Positions 22,937 through 33,504 of a DNA stretch of 64,000 nt are shown piece after piece. The notes beneath the pieces are model-generated. The model was given only the letters and a program-made list of their open reading frames with translations, was not told where the DNA came from and did not search any database. The position numbers and the translations under genes are program-made. Each line of letters starts with the position of its first letter. The stretch's first letter is position 1. Location of the stretch: contig JAGFMI010000012.1 in NCBI GenBank assembly GCA_021030905.1, positions 744,001 to 808,000 of the forward strand, in the 5' to 3' direction. Source of the stretch: Pyrenula massariospora (lineage: Eukaryota; Ascomycota; Eurotiomycetes; Pyrenulales; Pyrenulaceae).

Positions 22937-23214
22937 TAAGTTATCCGTGCTGTTTCTCTTTGCGATTTATATCTGAGGCAATCATGGTTCCTCTCTGGAG
23001 ATACTCTTCTAGAATGACTGAAGACTGGAGGAAAAGGACTACGCAGCCGTTGAGTTTGGTAAGTGTTACTGAAAATGATAGATCTTGGTCAGTTGTAAAA
23101 GAATGTAGAACCAAAGAAGAACAAAAATATCATTCTCATTATATAAAAGTGTCACATAGCTATTGAAGCAGTTGACTTACCTATTAGATGAGCTAAGAAA
23201 CCTCTTGGACTAAC

Positions 23215-24303
23215 TTACTCTCTAATCTCTCCCTCCTCTAGCTCCTCTACATCATTCTCTCCCTTTGATTTCATAGCTAGGTACACAATCTTCAGCTTTA
23301 GCTGGCTTACCGACGACTCCTTCATAGGCGTACAGTCATTACAGTTCGGACAGATGAGGATCAACTCTCCACCTTGAGTATGTGAAGCAACAGCCCCAGA
23401 AATTCCTTTGCAGCACTTCTCGCAGGCTGCAATGCTGCTATCATCGAAGATGGTGAGCAGATCCGGTTGATCACCACAAGCGCATTGGCTTGTATTCTTG
23501 TCCAGGTATTCAAGGTGCCCTTGTGTGCATGAAGGGTCTGTACAGAAGCCGGAGGCGGCCTGAGCATCTGCCCTGTCAGGCAAGCTGTGGGATGCATGCT
23601 CTTCTGCTGTCTTGTTTGTGTGTTTGCATGCCTGCGGGTAAATGAAAATAGGTGTCAACGCCAGGTCGCAGGGGTCAAAAAGAGGACTCATGTCTGCGCA
23701 GACGCGAGCAAAACTCATAGCCAGAGGAGTTATCCTGCCTGAGGAATTTGAAAAATTGGGCAGCGCTGGGGATCGAGGAGGGATCTCGAGAGGGATTGGC
23801 CGATGGCTGCGTTGAATACCCCGAAACAATTGCTGCAACTGACTCGCGACAGGCCACACCCGGAAGGGTAGCGGGGTGAGCAACCTACTACTCGCTGCTG
23901 GAGGCAACAGAGGGGATGGCGTGGAATGTCTACGAAATGTGGTTCGAGGCAGCATCTCGCCATCATCATGCTTATCCAAAGGGGTATCAGGCCAATTCTG
24001 GTTTTCTGACCTCCAGCTCGTCAATGGAGGAGCACCTGATGTACTTGGTAGAGCAGATTGAAGGTCATCGAGGGAGAATCTTGACGTATCTTGTTCTCTT
24101 ATAGCGTGAAACCCGGTTGGGAGGTAAGCGCCCCCATAGCCTGCTGTGTATCGCTGTCGCTGTTGCTGAGACAATTCACACTCGATGACTTCTTCTTCGG
24201 GCTCGGTAACGAACGATGGGGGTGTAAGTTGCGAGTGCTGGTTGTTCGTGAGCCATGCGCGAAAATTAGACCGGTCACCAGACGCTGTATGACGGTCAGC
24301 CAT
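23215..24303 (-). CDS. Unrecognised protein with C-terminal Cys-rich segment
   Basis: 362 aa from the first ATG of the frame (24303). The first two thirds are low in hydrophobic residues and rich in Pro/Ser/Arg. A Cys-rich stretch follows (FCTDPSCTQGH, SQCACGD, ACEKCCKGI, ILICPNCNDC), with paired cysteines spaced like zinc ligands, and the protein ends in an acidic tail (VEELEEGEIRE). I recognise no family; zinc binding is an inference from spacing. There is no signal peptide, so the cysteines are more likely metal-bound than disulfide-bonded. It converges on the DUF3176 gene, whose stop is 279 bp away. Confidence 0.6.
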   Translation of the reverse strand: MADRHTASGDRSNFRAWLTNNQHSQLTPPSFVTEPEEEVIECELSQQQRQRYTAGYGGAYLPTGFHAIREQDTSRFSLDDLQSALPSTSGAPPLTSWRSENQNWPDTPLDKHDDGEMLPRTTFRRHSTPSPLLPPAASSRLLTPLPFRVWPVASQLQQLFRGIQRSHRPIPLEIPPRSPALPNFSNSSGRITPLAMSFARVCADMSPLFDPCDLALTPIFIYPQACKHTNKTAEEHASHSLPDRADAQAASGFCTDPSCTQGHLEYLDKNTSQCACGDQPDLLTIFDDSSIAACEKCCKGISGAVASHTQGGELILICPNCNDCTPMKESSVSQLKLKIVYLAMKSKGENDVEELEEGEIRE

Positions 24304-26019
24304 GCTGTATGGGATCGAATGGATGATGCGGCTTACCAAAATTTAAATTGTAACGTCTCGCAGAGACACTGTCAGAAGTGAATGAGAAGATCAGAAGTGC
24401 GTCTGGAGTCTCAACAGGACGAGATGATAAAAAGACTGCTTTATGTTCACTCCCAGAGTCAGGCTTCGTCAAATAATCCTAACTTGCGAACAATGCAACG
24501 CCACCACAATCTCAGTTGCGTTCTGTAAAGACGCGCAGACAGGGGCAGAGAGCCACAAAGCCAGGGATAAGGCGCTAGACCTTTCTTTTCAGCCAATGCT
24601 GCAAATCAATCATCCGAGCATGCCTTGATGAAATCCAATCAGAGGGAGGGCCAACGCAAAGCAATCCCGTCTCATAGCCCATGAAAGAGTAAGGCTAGCT
24701 AATGAGAGCCCGAAATCAAAGAGTCCCGAAAGCAATGAGAGGAGAAAGGCATTGTAGTAGAGGCTCGAGCACAAAGGGCTTGTTCAGGGTACCCTAGAAA
24801 CCCCCAATGGAAGAACTCTATGCCCAGATCCAGCCACAAAATCAATTCGGCACAGCGAAGATTTCAAGCACCAGACCTATCTCGTCGGGTATCAAAGTCT
24901 CGTCATAAAGAAGTCACCGCATCAACTGACCCAAACCAGAACAAAGAAAACCCATTCAGAACAAGCATTTCGTCTAACTACTAGATCAATCCTTCTGCAC
25001 ACGCCCTCCAGCAAGTATACTTGGTCATCTCCACCTATCCGCTCGAGCCTCCTCCCCCCTCATGCACGAGCTCGTTCATTGTACGAGCTCTGTCGCGCAC
25101 CGAACTCTCTATCATCCTGACTGGGAAAGTGAAGGACCCTGTTTGGACGCCTTTGCGAAGGGAGATGAAAGAAGGGGACGTCATGGTTGGATGGAAGTAT
25201 GCATGCATGCATTGGGAGGCAAAAACTTTCTATTAGGGTTCGTTTGTACGAGGTGCGGGTAGGCAATTTCTTGCTGTCAGTGTACGAGCGAGGCGTCGTA
25301 CGGGTAGGGCAATGCCAAGGCCCCGTTTGCGTACGAAGGCGGCTCGGAAAATTGCCGGACTGGGGGAACACGAAGGGCGGGGGCGGGTTTGGTAGGAAGA
25401 TGAGATTTGCCTTGTTTGGACCTACGTGGAAGAAGAACCTAATGGATCGTCTGCAGGTAAACGAGGTTTGGATACCTGTTTTGCGGATAGAGGTCAGGGT
25501 CCCGCACCTTCACAGGCTGGTTTGGTGCGACAAATGGACCGGCGCGAGGTTGTACTAGTAGAAGCGTCCAGGGGTTTGGTTCGTTTGGCGGTATAGCATA
25601 GCGTGAGTGGCTTCTTATTTATCTTCCTAGGTTCGCTCTCGGTGGATTGAGTTCGTGGTCGCGCGTACGCATGTGCTTTAGTGGTGGTTGGTGAGTCGTA
25701 GTATCATTACCGACTTAGCTACGCTTTCCACTATTTGTCAGAACAGGATATGGCCTGGTAGGTGGCAGTAGGAAGAAACATATCCTTTCAATGCTTTTAT
25801 CCTGTTGTATCCGTCAACTACCCTGGGTATCGTAGTCCAAATGCTCAGAACGCTCCGAAGTCGGAAGAGACATCCCAACGATCTTCCGTGCGTGTGCCTG
25901 CCCAACATACCAGGTTCTCTGATCCCGAAACAGTAGAGTCTGAATGGAGAGAATGCCCCCAATAGCAACTCACAGAATCCAACCCGAGGTTAGATCTGCA
26001 CGCCGCAAGAAAGAAATCC
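24304..26019. other. Intergenic, 1.7 kb
   Basis: No supported gene between the Cys-rich protein and the SNF2 gene. A short ATGC-type simple repeat occurs near 25198-25211. Small frames here lack any family signal. Confidence 0.5.
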
Positions 26020-29000
26020 TCACCACCTCCTCCCATAAACAGGATCCTCCATCCTCCTACCGACGTTCGCCCTCTCGCCTTCCGCCCTCCTTGCGTCACC
26101 ACCAACCAGCACCCCCTTCCCTTTCGCCGCAATGTCCAGCCCGAAATTATCAATCCGATGCGCACTCTCTGCATCATGCCTAAACAGCGCCAACATGTCC
26201 TTCATAGATAGGTTCGCGCCTGCGTTCCTCTTGCCTTCTATCGTCTGATTCGCCAGCTCGCGCTTCTTCTCCTGCAGCTCCAGGATACGCTCTTCGACGG
26301 TGTTCTTAATTGTCATCTTGTACACCACCACATCCTTCGTCTGGTTGAGCCTGTGCACACGGTCGATGGCCTGCTCCTCGACGAAAGGATTCCAAAAAGG
26401 TTCGAGGATCACCACGCGGCATGCTGCAGTGAGATTTAGCCCCAGCGAGCCCGCTTTGAGACTGCAAAGGAGGATACGTGTTTTGGGACTGTTGCGCAGG
26501 CGATTAAGGCTAGCCTCGCGGTCATCAGGTCGCATCTGCCCGTCGTAACGAGTATAATTTAGGCCGTCACGCTTGAGAAAGGGTTCGATAAGGTCGAGCA
26601 TGGACGTGAAGAAGGAGAAGACGATATACTTGTACTTGACCGAGTCACGATTGAGTATCTCCAAAAGATGGCGGATCTTGGTAGAGATGATGAGGCTCTC
26701 GCTTTCTTTGCCCTCAGCGTAAATGTCGGATGCGTCATCATCATCTTCATCCTCACCCGATTCCGAAGAGGAGGTATTTTCTTTATCAGAACTTTCCTCG
26801 TCCTCGTCGTCTTCCTCGCTGTCTGAGCGAACGAAGGTCTTCGTCTGTCGAGAAAATTTTACGTCATCCTCAGCATCATCGGAACCGAGCCAGATCCCAC
26901 CGCCTTCAGCATCTTCATCGTCAGAACCGCCTGCGCGTCCAAGTTTAGTTGTTCCGCGCTTCTTTTCCGAGACCAGCCATTCGCCCTCGTCATCTTCGTC
27001 GTCGCTATCGGTTATGACGCGGCGATTCCTCTGACTTCGACTAGCCTTTTGCCTATTAGATTTAGGAGGCCGAGCTTTCTTGCTCTTTCTCTTCTCACGC
27101 TTCTGCTCAACAACCTTGTCTTCAAGATCCTCGTCACAATCCGGGCACCTTATGGCGCCGGTAGAAGTAGCTTTCGCTGGGAGTTCAACTTGACATACAT
27201 CGCAATACTTGGTGTCCACACCCATACCACCCAGCATATTAGCAAGATCGTCGATCTCTTTGTCCTGAATGGTCTTTTTCCTTGGGGTCTGACTCCCAGG
27301 CTTCATAGTCTCGAAGCCGTCTTTCTCCTTGCTCAGATCTGTCTTGACAAGCTGAGGATGATTGCAGACCTGTCTAAGCCGGAGAAGCAACGTAAGTGCT
27401 GATGTGAACTTGTTCTTTTCACCGCCCATCATAATGCGTTCTAAGCTTTCATCCGTCCGTTGCTCTAGCCTATCGTAGAACTTCTGTTCCGCCGGACCAA
27501 ATTCTGCTTCAATCTTCTCGACTGTTCGCTTGACGATCTTGAAATCGGCTGATTTGCCGTCCGTCCCCTTCGTGCTTCCACCTTTCAATGCACCATCTTT
27601 CTTTAGTATGTCTTTCGTTCGACGCTTCATAAATGCTCCAAGGTATACTTGTAACCGTTTGATCGCAAGGCCCCCCCGTCCATTATTCATGGGCTTTGTG
27701 ATTGCCTCTCTCCAGCTCTGCAAATCATCGTAAGGTTTGATACGCAAAAATTTGATAAGACTCTGCAGCTCGTCCAGATTATTCTGCATCGGTGTACCTG
27801 TCAAGCACCACCGGTACTCTGCCCTGAGTGCACAAGCCGCTTGGCTTGCCTTTGCATTCCGGTTCTTGATGCTGTGTGCTTCGTCGAGAATGAGGCGATA
27901 CCAGTTCAAACCGAAGACGCCTGCTTTAATTTCGTCATTGCAGGCAGCATGCTCGGATGTTAAGATATTGTAGGTCGTAATAACCACATCGTACTTCTTT
28001 AGGTCTTTAGCGTGCTTTGCGCGTGATGTGCCATGATGAACGCAGACGCGGAGAGTGTGAGAGCCCTCCACACGATCCCGAATTTCTCCTTCCCATTGCT
28101 TGATGAGACCTAACGGAGCTACTACGAGGGTTCCCTTATCAAGACCTTTAGAAATTGGCCGCTTATTCTTGTCCTTGCTTGCATGCAGCGCTTCAATTTC
28201 CGACTCTGCCGGCTTTGGGTTTGTGAGAATGAGGGCAATTGATTGGATCGTCTTTCCTAAACCCATATCATCAGCGAGAATGCCACCCTTAGGATGTACT
28301 CCTCGAGTTTTCTTAGAACCATTCTCTTTATTCTTCATCCACTCGACGCCGTCAATTTGATGTGGCAGTAATTTGACTCTCAGTCCTTCGACTGTACCAT
28401 CATCCTCTTCGATGTCCTCATCTTCAGCATCGGCCTTTTGCTCGTCTTTGACTGACAGGTCTGCCACTTTACTTGCTAAGCTCTCCGTCTGGTCACTCGC
28501 TTTTTTCTTGCGGAGACGAGTCCTGGGCTTGTCCTCTTCGTCTTCGAATGCTCCTTCGAGTAAGTCCTTGATGTTTTCATTCGCCTTTGCGGCATCCATG
28601 AATGTGTACGGTTCGAACCGCGACGCTGCTTCATCGAAGATATTCACAGGATGGGATGAGGTGTTGCCGCTAGTTAGATCGACGAAGGCACCGGAGGTCG
28701 ACGACTGCGAATATGGATTGTAAGCATATGGCTGTGCATTATATGATGGTGGAGCCGCAGGTTGGGTAGAATACGTCGGATTTGTAGGGCGCTGAATGGG
28801 GGCTGCATGATTGTGTATCGGTTTGGATTTATGGAATAGAATTGAGTCATTCGGTCTAGAGAGGGGAGCCTGTGCTAAAGGTTTATTCAAGGAAAATTGT
28901 TGCTGATTTCCATCTACGGACACCCGAGGTTGTGGAGGAAACTGAGGAGTGCTTCCCAGCTTTGTCGTTTGTCCAAATTGAGGTGATCGGGTGCCATTCT

Positions 29001-29898
29001 CAGAGCGTTTCTGACTGATCTCGGTAGATTTCATCAGGGCTTCGAGGTGATTTACAGGCCGCTGAAGTTGTGAATTGGGGGGCTGTGTGGCACCGATTTT
29101 GGGGCCGCCAATAGCGTCAGGCTGCCCGTTGCTCGACATCACTGGTTTATAATTTTGTTGACGCTCGTTAGAGCTATGCTGCTGGTTGGGCTTTGTTGGT
29201 GACAAAGGTACTCTTGGTGGCTCACGTTCCCGAACCATCCTCAGCGGTATCGGGGATTCTGAGCTTGAAGTGTCTCCTGTATGAGACCTGGAAGGCGGCG
29301 CAACCCAACTCTTCTCGCTAGGCGTCGATGAGACTGAAAAAGGATTTGAAATATCGGCCCCTGGTGGGGCTCTAAAGGTGAATGGCGATGCTGAAGAATC
29401 TGTGTTACTGCCAAACGGGCTTGAGTAGTTCAAATTAGACGATCTTTCCAGAAAACTACTGCCTTGTGATGTTCTCGTTCCAGACGCGGAAGAAATGACA
29501 TGTGGATTAAACTGTGAGGCGCCTCGTGGTGGTGTGAATGTGAAGTTCGATTGTGGTGGAAGAAACTCCGTAACTTCTTCCTCGCCACTTCCTTCACTTG
29601 AGATATTTTGACCGGATGGATTTGTTGGCATTAGATCTGAAAATGGGCCCGAAAATTGTGGATGTAATGCACTTTTCGTTCGAGGAATGGATTTCTGACT
29701 ATTATAACCACACTGAGGGAGATATCGTGGCTGAAGGGACGTTGATGCGTTCGTAGTAGTCGAGAAATTCGATGCCGTAGATTCCCACAGCGATTGGCTA
29801 GCTGGACCTTGACTACCAGGTTTCCACGGGCTTGTCTTCACTTGGCAGTCTGGTTGCTCATATCGTTTCGACTGCGGATTGTCCTGTGAATCCATCAT
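26020..29898 (-). CDS. SNF2-family DNA-dependent ATPase (helicase-like)
   Basis: 1292 aa from the ATG at 29898, no intron evident. The first ~480 residues are disordered (Ser/Pro/Asn/Gln-rich). The SNF2 ATPase core starts at LLPHQIDGVEWM (about 509), followed by DDMGLGKT (Walker A, about 543), LILDEAHSIKNR (DEAH box, about 668) and LTGTPMQNNLDELQSL. A putative zinc ribbon (CDVC about 897, then CPDC) and a very acidic, serine-rich insert follow, before the helicase C-terminal lobe with NLTAACRVVILEPFWNP and AIDRVHRLNQTKDV (motifs V-VI). The layout resembles the Rad5/ULS1/TTF2-like branch, but the zinc module is not a RING. Likely role: ATP-driven remodelling of protein-DNA complexes in transcription or repair, in the nucleus. 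Confidence 0.92.
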   Translation of the reverse strand: MMDSQDNPQSKRYEQPDCQVKTSPWKPGSQGPASQSLWESTASNFSTTTNASTSLQPRYLPQCGYNSQKSIPRTKSALHPQFSGPFSDLMPTNPSGQNISSEGSGEEEVTEFLPPQSNFTFTPPRGASQFNPHVISSASGTRTSQGSSFLERSSNLNYSSPFGSNTDSSASPFTFRAPPGADISNPFSVSSTPSEKSWVAPPSRSHTGDTSSSESPIPLRMVREREPPRVPLSPTKPNQQHSSNERQQNYKPVMSSNGQPDAIGGPKIGATQPPNSQLQRPVNHLEALMKSTEISQKRSENGTRSPQFGQTTKLGSTPQFPPQPRVSVDGNQQQFSLNKPLAQAPLSRPNDSILFHKSKPIHNHAAPIQRPTNPTYSTQPAAPPSYNAQPYAYNPYSQSSTSGAFVDLTSGNTSSHPVNIFDEAASRFEPYTFMDAAKANENIKDLLEGAFEDEEDKPRTRLRKKKASDQTESLASKVADLSVKDEQKADAEDEDIEEDDGTVEGLRVKLLPHQIDGVEWMKNKENGSKKTRGVHPKGGILADDMGLGKTIQSIALILTNPKPAESEIEALHASKDKNKRPISKGLDKGTLVVAPLGLIKQWEGEIRDRVEGSHTLRVCVHHGTSRAKHAKDLKKYDVVITTYNILTSEHAACNDEIKAGVFGLNWYRLILDEAHSIKNRNAKASQAACALRAEYRWCLTGTPMQNNLDELQSLIKFLRIKPYDDLQSWREAITKPMNNGRGGLAIKRLQVYLGAFMKRRTKDILKKDGALKGGSTKGTDGKSADFKIVKRTVEKIEAEFGPAEQKFYDRLEQRTDESLERIMMGGEKNKFTSALTLLLRLRQVCNHPQLVKTDLSKEKDGFETMKPGSQTPRKKTIQDKEIDDLANMLGGMGVDTKYCDVCQVELPAKATSTGAIRCPDCDEDLEDKVVEQKREKRKSKKARPPKSNRQKASRSQRNRRVITDSDDEDDEGEWLVSEKKRGTTKLGRAGGSDDEDAEGGGIWLGSDDAEDDVKFSRQTKTFVRSDSEEDDEDEESSDKENTSSSESGEDEDDDDASDIYAEGKESESLIISTKIRHLLEILNRDSVKYKYIVFSFFTSMLDLIEPFLKRDGLNYTRYDGQMRPDDREASLNRLRNSPKTRILLCSLKAGSLGLNLTAACRVVILEPFWNPFVEEQAIDRVHRLNQTKDVVVYKMTIKNTVEERILELQEKKRELANQTIEGKRNAGANLSMKDMLALFRHDAESAHRIDNFGLDIAAKGKGVLVGGDARRAEGERANVGRRMEDPVYGRRW

Positions 29899-30831
29899 CA
29901 CTGGTCAACTCTTATGCCGTCTCTGCAAAAAAAGGGTCATCATTGTGAAAAGATAACTTACAGCTTCGGATATTTCGTATCTCAGTCGCTGATATTCGTG
30001 CGGGCGACCTCGAATCCATGGTCATCGTTCTCTGGTTGGCCTATCGTACTTTGCAGGATGTTGCTTCTTGGAGCGAAAGTGGCGTTGGCGGGGCAACTAC
30101 AGGCAGCCACCACCTAAAAATTGTACTTCGGTTACAAGGGTAATAATTCGCAGTGGATACTGCTGCGCCACCGGAATTTAACATACACTTACAACTGCTC
30201 GCTACTATCTAATGTAAGTAAGACGTAGATTTTATCGTAAAGTATACACTTCTTTACAAAAAATACAGAGGGATCAATAAGATTTATTACCCTTGTAACC
30301 GAAGTATCATGTATCCCACTTGGCAATCACGACACCATACAGTCACAATGACTACCATTATTTTGTGAATCGATGTGTCTATACCTAGCAGGACTGTATA
30401 CTTGATTCCACACGTTCAGACGGTTTAGTAAAGTCCTAACCAAGTTTCAGTATCGAAGGAAAAATGCTTACTTGATTAAGATGACTACCTACAAAAGAGG
30501 ACTATAGAATATCAATGCAGCGAATGGCAGTACCAATTCAAGCCGAAAACTCGAAGAAAGCTTCCATGAAAGCCTATGGCGTTTTCACTAGCTCCGTGCG
30601 ATACTGAAGGGTAGATATAGGTTGACAATATACTAGATATTCCACGCAATCCCGCCCCTGGGTATCTCGCAGACGCCGCTTGCAAGACTAGACGCACACA
30701 TCTACGATGCCAGGAGCCTATGCGAGACCAAAGATGAGTCCGACCATGCAAGGCGACATAAAAGAACATCCACATACTCCACCAAATCATCACAAGGCCC
30801 CAGCCCATATGTTACTAGAACTGGCTATTGA
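29899..30831. other. Intergenic with MITE-like element
   Basis: Upstream region of the SNF2 gene and 3' region of the BYE1-like gene. It contains the 183-bp inverted-repeat element at 30124-30306; I see nothing else in it. Confidence 0.6.
30124..30306. mobile_element. MITE-like element with perfect 23-bp terminal inverted repeats
   Basis: The first 23 bases (30124-30146, starting TACTTCGGTTAC) are the exact reverse complement of the last 23 (30284-30306, ending GTAACCGAAGTA). The total length is 183 bp, the interior is AT-rich and has no coding capacity. The ends are TA on both sides, consistent with the TA target duplication of Tc1/mariner-type transposition, which would make the repeat proper 21 bp. 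The flanks beyond TA do not match. It lies about 225 bp upstream of the SNF2 start codon. A non-autonomous transposon is the simplest reading. Confidence 0.8.
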
Positions 30832-33504
30832 CTAAGGTTGGTGCTTAGCCAACAGCATCTGATGCAGTAACGACAGATCCTCTGCCGCCTGCGGCCGCTC
30901 CTCAATAATTCCCTTTACCACATTCATCTCATCAATCCCTGCATTCGGCGCCTGCAATAGTAGTTGTTGCACAGCCGGAGCGTCCTTCATCGGGCCAAGC
31001 ACTTGTGCTGCAGCAATTATAGCGTTAGGAATGTTTTGCAACGGCTGTTGCTGGCCATCCGGCGGCATATGTTGCTGTGGCGGAGAGTACTGTGGGGATT
31101 GGCCGTAAGTTGGCGCGGGCGGAGAGTAGCCATTGCCCGCAGGAGTCACCGAGTTTCGATGGGACAGCGTAGACGTATTCGCAACGTCGATGATAGGACT
31201 CGCTTGGACTGGCACAGGGGTCTCTTGTGGCGTCGCGCTCGGGGAAACCATGTTTGCTTGCTGGCCCGTGAGTTCATGTAACTTGACGACAAAGGTTGCG
31301 AGAAACATGCGTTCAGGGGCGGCTTCGGCTAAGAATGGGCTATCCAAGAGATGTAAGAACTCGGCTTGTTTGTCTGGGGTCTGGTCTTTCTCAATTGGAA
31401 TCAGGTAAATGTCCTTGACTGCTGGGCTAGGATGGTTTTCGCCAACGCCAAAGCGTTCCCGAGATGTAAAGTAATCGAAAAGTGCATCGAAGGCGGGCTT
31501 GTCAGCATCGTTCTGTGGGCTGATGGCGACGATGACAACGTCCGTGGTATGGCTGTATTTAAGACCACAAATGTACTCATCTGCCATCCTATGCTTGATA
31601 CGACCGTCGACCGCAAGCTTCTGAGGTATCATCTTTGACCATTTAAAGTCCAAGTTTTCCATTGCGGGCGGCCTTGCTCCACCAGCAAACTTAGCAGACG
31701 CTCTGAACTCAGCAATTGGCATCATTTCTATGACTCCTTTCCATATCGTTTCAGGATCATCTGGGTAGTCTTTTGGCGAGTATGGTGGCGACTCGGGCGC
31801 ATCATCTTTTAGCAGTGCGTCAATTTCCTCATCTGCTTGAGCGCCTGGACCTGTGGGCGAAGGTCGCTGGTTCGAAAGTTGACGTGGAGGAGGGGCAAAG
31901 TGAGGGCGATCAGCGTCAGGAGAGCCCTGCACACTAGACCAAACGTTTTGTATGTTGAAGTTTGTCGATGACTTGCGCTCTGGCCCTGCGGATGGACGAG
32001 GAGGAGCTTGTGTGTCGATACGAGCGGGCTTCTGCCGTCGAACTGGTGATACAGGAGCCTTTTGGGTGTCATCATCATCCATTGGTCCAGGACTCTTGCG
32101 GTCACCAAGATCGTCTTGTATCATGCTTGGTCGTCGTTGAAGGTTGGACGATTCTTCCGCAATCTGATGTGCTTCATCGACGTATTCTTCACCTTTATGA
32201 GTTCGACGTATCCGCGGAGCCTGCTCTTGAATGATCGTGTGCTGTTTCTCCGCTTCCCTTCTAATCTGCTCATCTCGTTCTTGAAGCTCTTTACTTGCCA
32301 TTTCAGTAGGCTTTAGAACAGCCAAGCCAGCTGGAGATAGGGAGCCATTAAGCACACGGTCTCGCAGGGCGCTGTTTTTCTTGATATTGAACCGTATGCT
32401 CTTCAGCTGTTCCTTATACTGTTGGCTGATCTCACCAGATCCTCCAGAAAGCTGGATGTACATGGCGTGCTCCACATGTAGACCGATGTCATTACCAACA
32501 TCTGTGAATGTACGGTTCGAAGGTAGGCTATAAGAGCCTTCCTTTTTGGCAGCATTTGCCACCTCTACAAACAACTTGACCAAAGCATCTGCTGATTTTC
32601 TCCTTGCCTCGTTTTCAAGCTGACTAACGCTGCTTACCAAAGCTAGCTGACTTGCCTCTGTTTGTGATGCCTTGCGAATTGGAGCAGCTATGGTGCTCGA
32701 CTTTCGCTGTGGTGTTGGTGGAGGTGGAGGAGCAGCAGTGACGCTTTTGGCGGGAAGGGGACTGGCCTCCGTTGGAGTTTGACGCGGTTTTTTAGACTCC
32801 TTGATGCTTGTTAGTGTAGAAATAGAGGATGTGGTCGATGGACTTGCCTGAGCGCCGGTGCCATCGGCTTCTGCGTGCTTTCGCTTCTGTCCAGCTGGTA
32901 CTGAAGTTTCCTTCTGTGGCGTCGCCGTGTCCCTGCTTCCATGTGACTGCACATCGCTTGGTCTTCCTCCCGACTTCCGGCCCTTCTTTCCCTTGGTTTT
33001 ACCTTTCGCTACATCAGTGGCTGCGGTAGCTTCACGCTTTTTGGCGATATCTTCCCACGGTTTTTCACCCTTTGCCATTGCTGCAAGGAGGTTTTTATGG
33101 TTCTCTGGTCGGCATTGTTCGCAAAAGTATGTTTTCGGCTGGAACTTGGCCGGGAGACCCATACATTCATTGTGCTGCCAGACATCGCACTTGTCACAGC
33201 AAATCATGTCTCTAGGCTCATCTTCCTCCTCCTCGTACTCGCCGCAAACACAACGTATCTTGTCCCCATCCTCATTTATGAGCGTGCCAGATGCGTCTAC
33301 TTTGGGTCCCTTGCTTTTCCCTTTGCGCTTCGGAGGGGCATCTTCAGGAATGTCGCGTTCTTTTGTATTCACGCCTTTCGTGGCGCGACCTGATCGTCGA
33401 GGCTCTTCTGTAGAGATATTGTGGTTAGCAAGATACCGACACCTGAACGCTATTGGGAGGAGACGACGCGTGGATGCTACGCGTGTCGGAAACATACCGG
33501 CCAT
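30832..33504 (-). CDS. BYE1: BYE1-like PHD/TFIIS-central/SPOC transcription elongation protein
   Basis: The open frame codes 890 aa, but 33408-33497 is an intron (GTATGT to TCTACAG, with GCTAAC branch) of 90 nt that happens to be open; splicing gives MAEEPRRSGRATKG and 860 aa. Domains after splicing: PHD finger about 55-106 (CVCGEYEEEE, CCDKCDVWQHNECMG, CEQC), TFIIS central domain about 265-385 (ADALVKLFVEVANAA, KNSALRDRVLNGSLS), SPOC domain about 555-720 (TIWKGVIEMMPIAEF), then a Pro/Gln-rich tail. BYE1 binds RNA polymerase II through its TFIIS-like domain and H3K4me3 through PHD. Expected in the nucleus, modulating early elongation. Confidence 0.92.
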   Translation of the reverse strand: MAGMFPTRVASTRRLLPIAFRCRYLANHNISTEEPRRSGRATKGVNTKERDIPEDAPPKRKGKSKGPKVDASGTLINEDGDKIRCVCGEYEEEEDEPRDMICCDKCDVWQHNECMGLPAKFQPKTYFCEQCRPENHKNLLAAMAKGEKPWEDIAKKREATAATDVAKGKTKGKKGRKSGGRPSDVQSHGSRDTATPQKETSVPAGQKRKHAEADGTGAQASPSTTSSISTLTSIKESKKPRQTPTEASPLPAKSVTAAPPPPPTPQRKSSTIAAPIRKASQTEASQLALVSSVSQLENEARRKSADALVKLFVEVANAAKKEGSYSLPSNRTFTDVGNDIGLHVEHAMYIQLSGGSGEISQQYKEQLKSIRFNIKKNSALRDRVLNGSLSPAGLAVLKPTEMASKELQERDEQIRREAEKQHTIIQEQAPRIRRTHKGEEYVDEAHQIAEESSNLQRRPSMIQDDLGDRKSPGPMDDDDTQKAPVSPVRRQKPARIDTQAPPRPSAGPERKSSTNFNIQNVWSSVQGSPDADRPHFAPPPRQLSNQRPSPTGPGAQADEEIDALLKDDAPESPPYSPKDYPDDPETIWKGVIEMMPIAEFRASAKFAGGARPPAMENLDFKWSKMIPQKLAVDGRIKHRMADEYICGLKYSHTTDVVIVAISPQNDADKPAFDALFDYFTSRERFGVGENHPSPAVKDIYLIPIEKDQTPDKQAEFLHLLDSPFLAEAAPERMFLATFVVKLHELTGQQANMVSPSATPQETPVPVQASPIIDVANTSTLSHRNSVTPAGNGYSPPAPTYGQSPQYSPPQQHMPPDGQQQPLQNIPNAIIAAAQVLGPMKDAPAVQQLLLQAPNAGIDEMNVVKGIIEERPQAAEDLSLLHQMLLAKHQP

